A stretch of DNA of 7,217 nt from NCBI GenBank assembly GCA_944386395.1, contig CALXAZ010000137.1, positions 1 to 7,217 on the forward strand, written 5' to 3'. The notes beneath the pieces were generated by a model that was given only the letters and a program-made list of their open reading frames with translations, was not told the DNA's origin and did no database searches. Shown piece by piece: positions 6,828 through 7,217 of the stretch. This stretch comes from an uncultured Clostridia bacterium (lineage in GTDB: Bacteria > Bacillota > Clostridia > Oscillospirales > JAAYOS01). The translations under genes were made by a program, and so were the position numbers. Each line of letters starts with the position of its first letter. Positions within the stretch are counted from its first letter, which is position 1.

Positions 6828-6854
6828 CGGATAATTAGAGATTATCCTTTATTC
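6828..6854 (-). repeat. Right inverted repeat (IR-R), putative recombinase crossover site
   Basis: This is the exact reverse complement of 3422-3448 over 27 bp. The core at 6829-6847 holds GGATAAT and ATTATCC arms around the spacer TAGAG (6836-6840), the complement of CTCTA in the left copy. It lies between the STAND gene start and the fixed promoter, so the promoter stays outside the invertible segment. Confidence 0.9.
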
Positions 6855-6883
6855 ATTATATCATTTTCCGATTCCGTTTTCCA
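6855..6883 (-). promoter_or_regulatory. Consensus promoter outside IR-R, directed into the invertible cassette
   Basis: On the - strand TATAAT (6860-6855) is preceded by TGA, making a perfect extended -10 (TGATATAAT). TGGAAA (6883-6878) lies 17 bp upstream and matches four of six bases of the -35 consensus. The expected start is near 6848, inside the right repeat, giving a leader of about 81 nt to the STAND ATG. After inversion the leader to the ATP-grasp ATG would be about 105 nt. The promoter abuts but lies outside the 27-bp repeat, so inversion should leave it in place. Confidence 0.72.
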
Positions 6884-6917
6884 TTTATTTATGCTTAGAT
6901 CACAAATTTCCCCTATT

Positions 6918-7217
6918 TTAGTCTTGTAGCAACAAATTAACAATTCTGTGTACTGTTTCAGAAATTGTCAAACAACTTTCTTTGCGGCCTTCATAGGACA
7001 ACACGAAAGACCCATTCTGGCAGGAAACACCCATATCATTTGATTTTTCCGTCGATTTTCCGCAGTAAATCGCAATTTCCAAATCCAAAACGCAAGAAAC
7101 AGTGTTCATGATTTTTTCCGCGTCACTCTGTGATGGCAAATATAGCATCCCTAAACAATAGGCTTGCGGTAAATCAGAAAACGAAATTGTGCGGATTCCT
7201 TCCCCTAATAATTCCTT
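6918..7217 (-). CDS. Unrecognised protein, C-terminal 99 codons; 5' end outside window
   Basis: The frame is open from the right edge to the TAA at 6920-6918. An internal ATG at 7148 has no good ribosome site, and the open frame before it (KELLGEGIRTISFSDLPQAY) looks coding, so the start lies beyond the window. The visible part is a mixed alpha/beta domain with alternating hydrophobic strands (CVLDLEIAIYCGK, SFVLSYEGR) and a final helix (TISETVHRIVNLLLQD). There is no membrane segment or catalytic motif that I recognise. The gene points towards the invertible cassette and has no clear terminator before the promoter at 6855-6883, so its transcript could run into the cassette and join whichever gene is adjacent. 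Function unknown. Confidence 0.65.
   Translation of the reverse strand, partial: KELLGEGIRTISFSDLPQAYCLGMLYLPSQSDAEKIMNTVSCVLDLEIAIYCGKSTEKSNDMGVSCQNGSFVLSYEGRKESCLTISETVHRIVNLLLQD

Larger units (their letters stand above)
3436..6840. mobile_element. Putative invertible gene-swap cassette (about 3.4 kb)
   Basis: The segment lies between the crossover spacers of two perfect 27-bp inverted repeats and beside a tyrosine recombinase gene. It contains only two genes, pointing towards each other from the two ends: an ATP-grasp enzyme and a STAND/TPR protein. Inversion would exchange which gene lies next to each flank. Position p would become 10276 - p, placing the ATP-grasp start at 6743 on the - strand and the STAND start at 3510 on the + strand. 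A promoter outside the right repeat points inwards, so orientation would decide which gene is transcribed from it. The repeats and layout are visible; actual inversion is inferred. Confidence 0.8.

Noticed and set aside
1..7217. CRISPR array, tRNA or rRNA genes, insertion-sequence transposase
   Set aside because: I found no regularly spaced repeats, no cloverleaf or rRNA-like sequence and no transposase on either strand.

Overview
The window looks like an accessory region of a low-to-moderate-GC Gram-positive bacterium, most likely a gut-type Clostridia (Bacillota). The reasons are strong AGGAGG-type ribosome sites, a GHKL/AgrC-type sensor kinase, consensus SigA-like promoter elements and a T-tailed intrinsic terminator. 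The taxonomic guess is an inference.

Left part (1-2228). The 3' end of a membrane GHKL sensor kinase (1-729) is followed by an unrecognised gene broken by an exact 8-bp tandem duplication (763-1271). Next come a small coiled-coil/HTH protein (1335-1811) and a stand-alone OmpR/PhoB-type winged-helix DNA-binding domain (1819-2139). A strong intrinsic terminator (2198-2228) closes this group.

Right part (2425-7217). A complete XerC/XerD-like tyrosine recombinase (2425-3342) ends 79 bp before one arm of a perfect 27-bp inverted repeat (3422-3448 and 6828-6854). Each arm holds a 19-bp core made of 7-bp palindromic arms around a 5-bp asymmetric spacer, which is the architecture of a tyrosine-recombinase crossover site. 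The repeats enclose about 3.4 kb carrying exactly two genes. One is a D-Ala-D-Ala-ligase-like ATP-grasp enzyme (3533-4534, +). The other is a 753-residue STAND-like NTPase/winged-helix/TPR protein (4505-6766, -). The two are convergent, overlap by 30 bp at their 3' ends, and each starts close to one repeat.

Just outside the right repeat is a consensus extended -10 promoter (TGATATAAT) pointing into the enclosed segment. I see no comparable promoter outside the left repeat. The best reading is an invertible gene-swap cassette: the recombinase flips the 3.4-kb segment and the fixed right-hand promoter then expresses either the STAND protein (the orientation seen here) or the ATP-grasp enzyme. 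This resembles the phage Mu G segment in logic, but uses a tyrosine recombinase and two unrelated proteins. Right of the promoter, the C-terminal 99 codons of an unrecognised gene (6918-7217, -) point the same way and could also read into the cassette.

The repeats, the gene layout and the recombinase residues are seen directly. That inversion occurs, and that it switches expression, is inferred.
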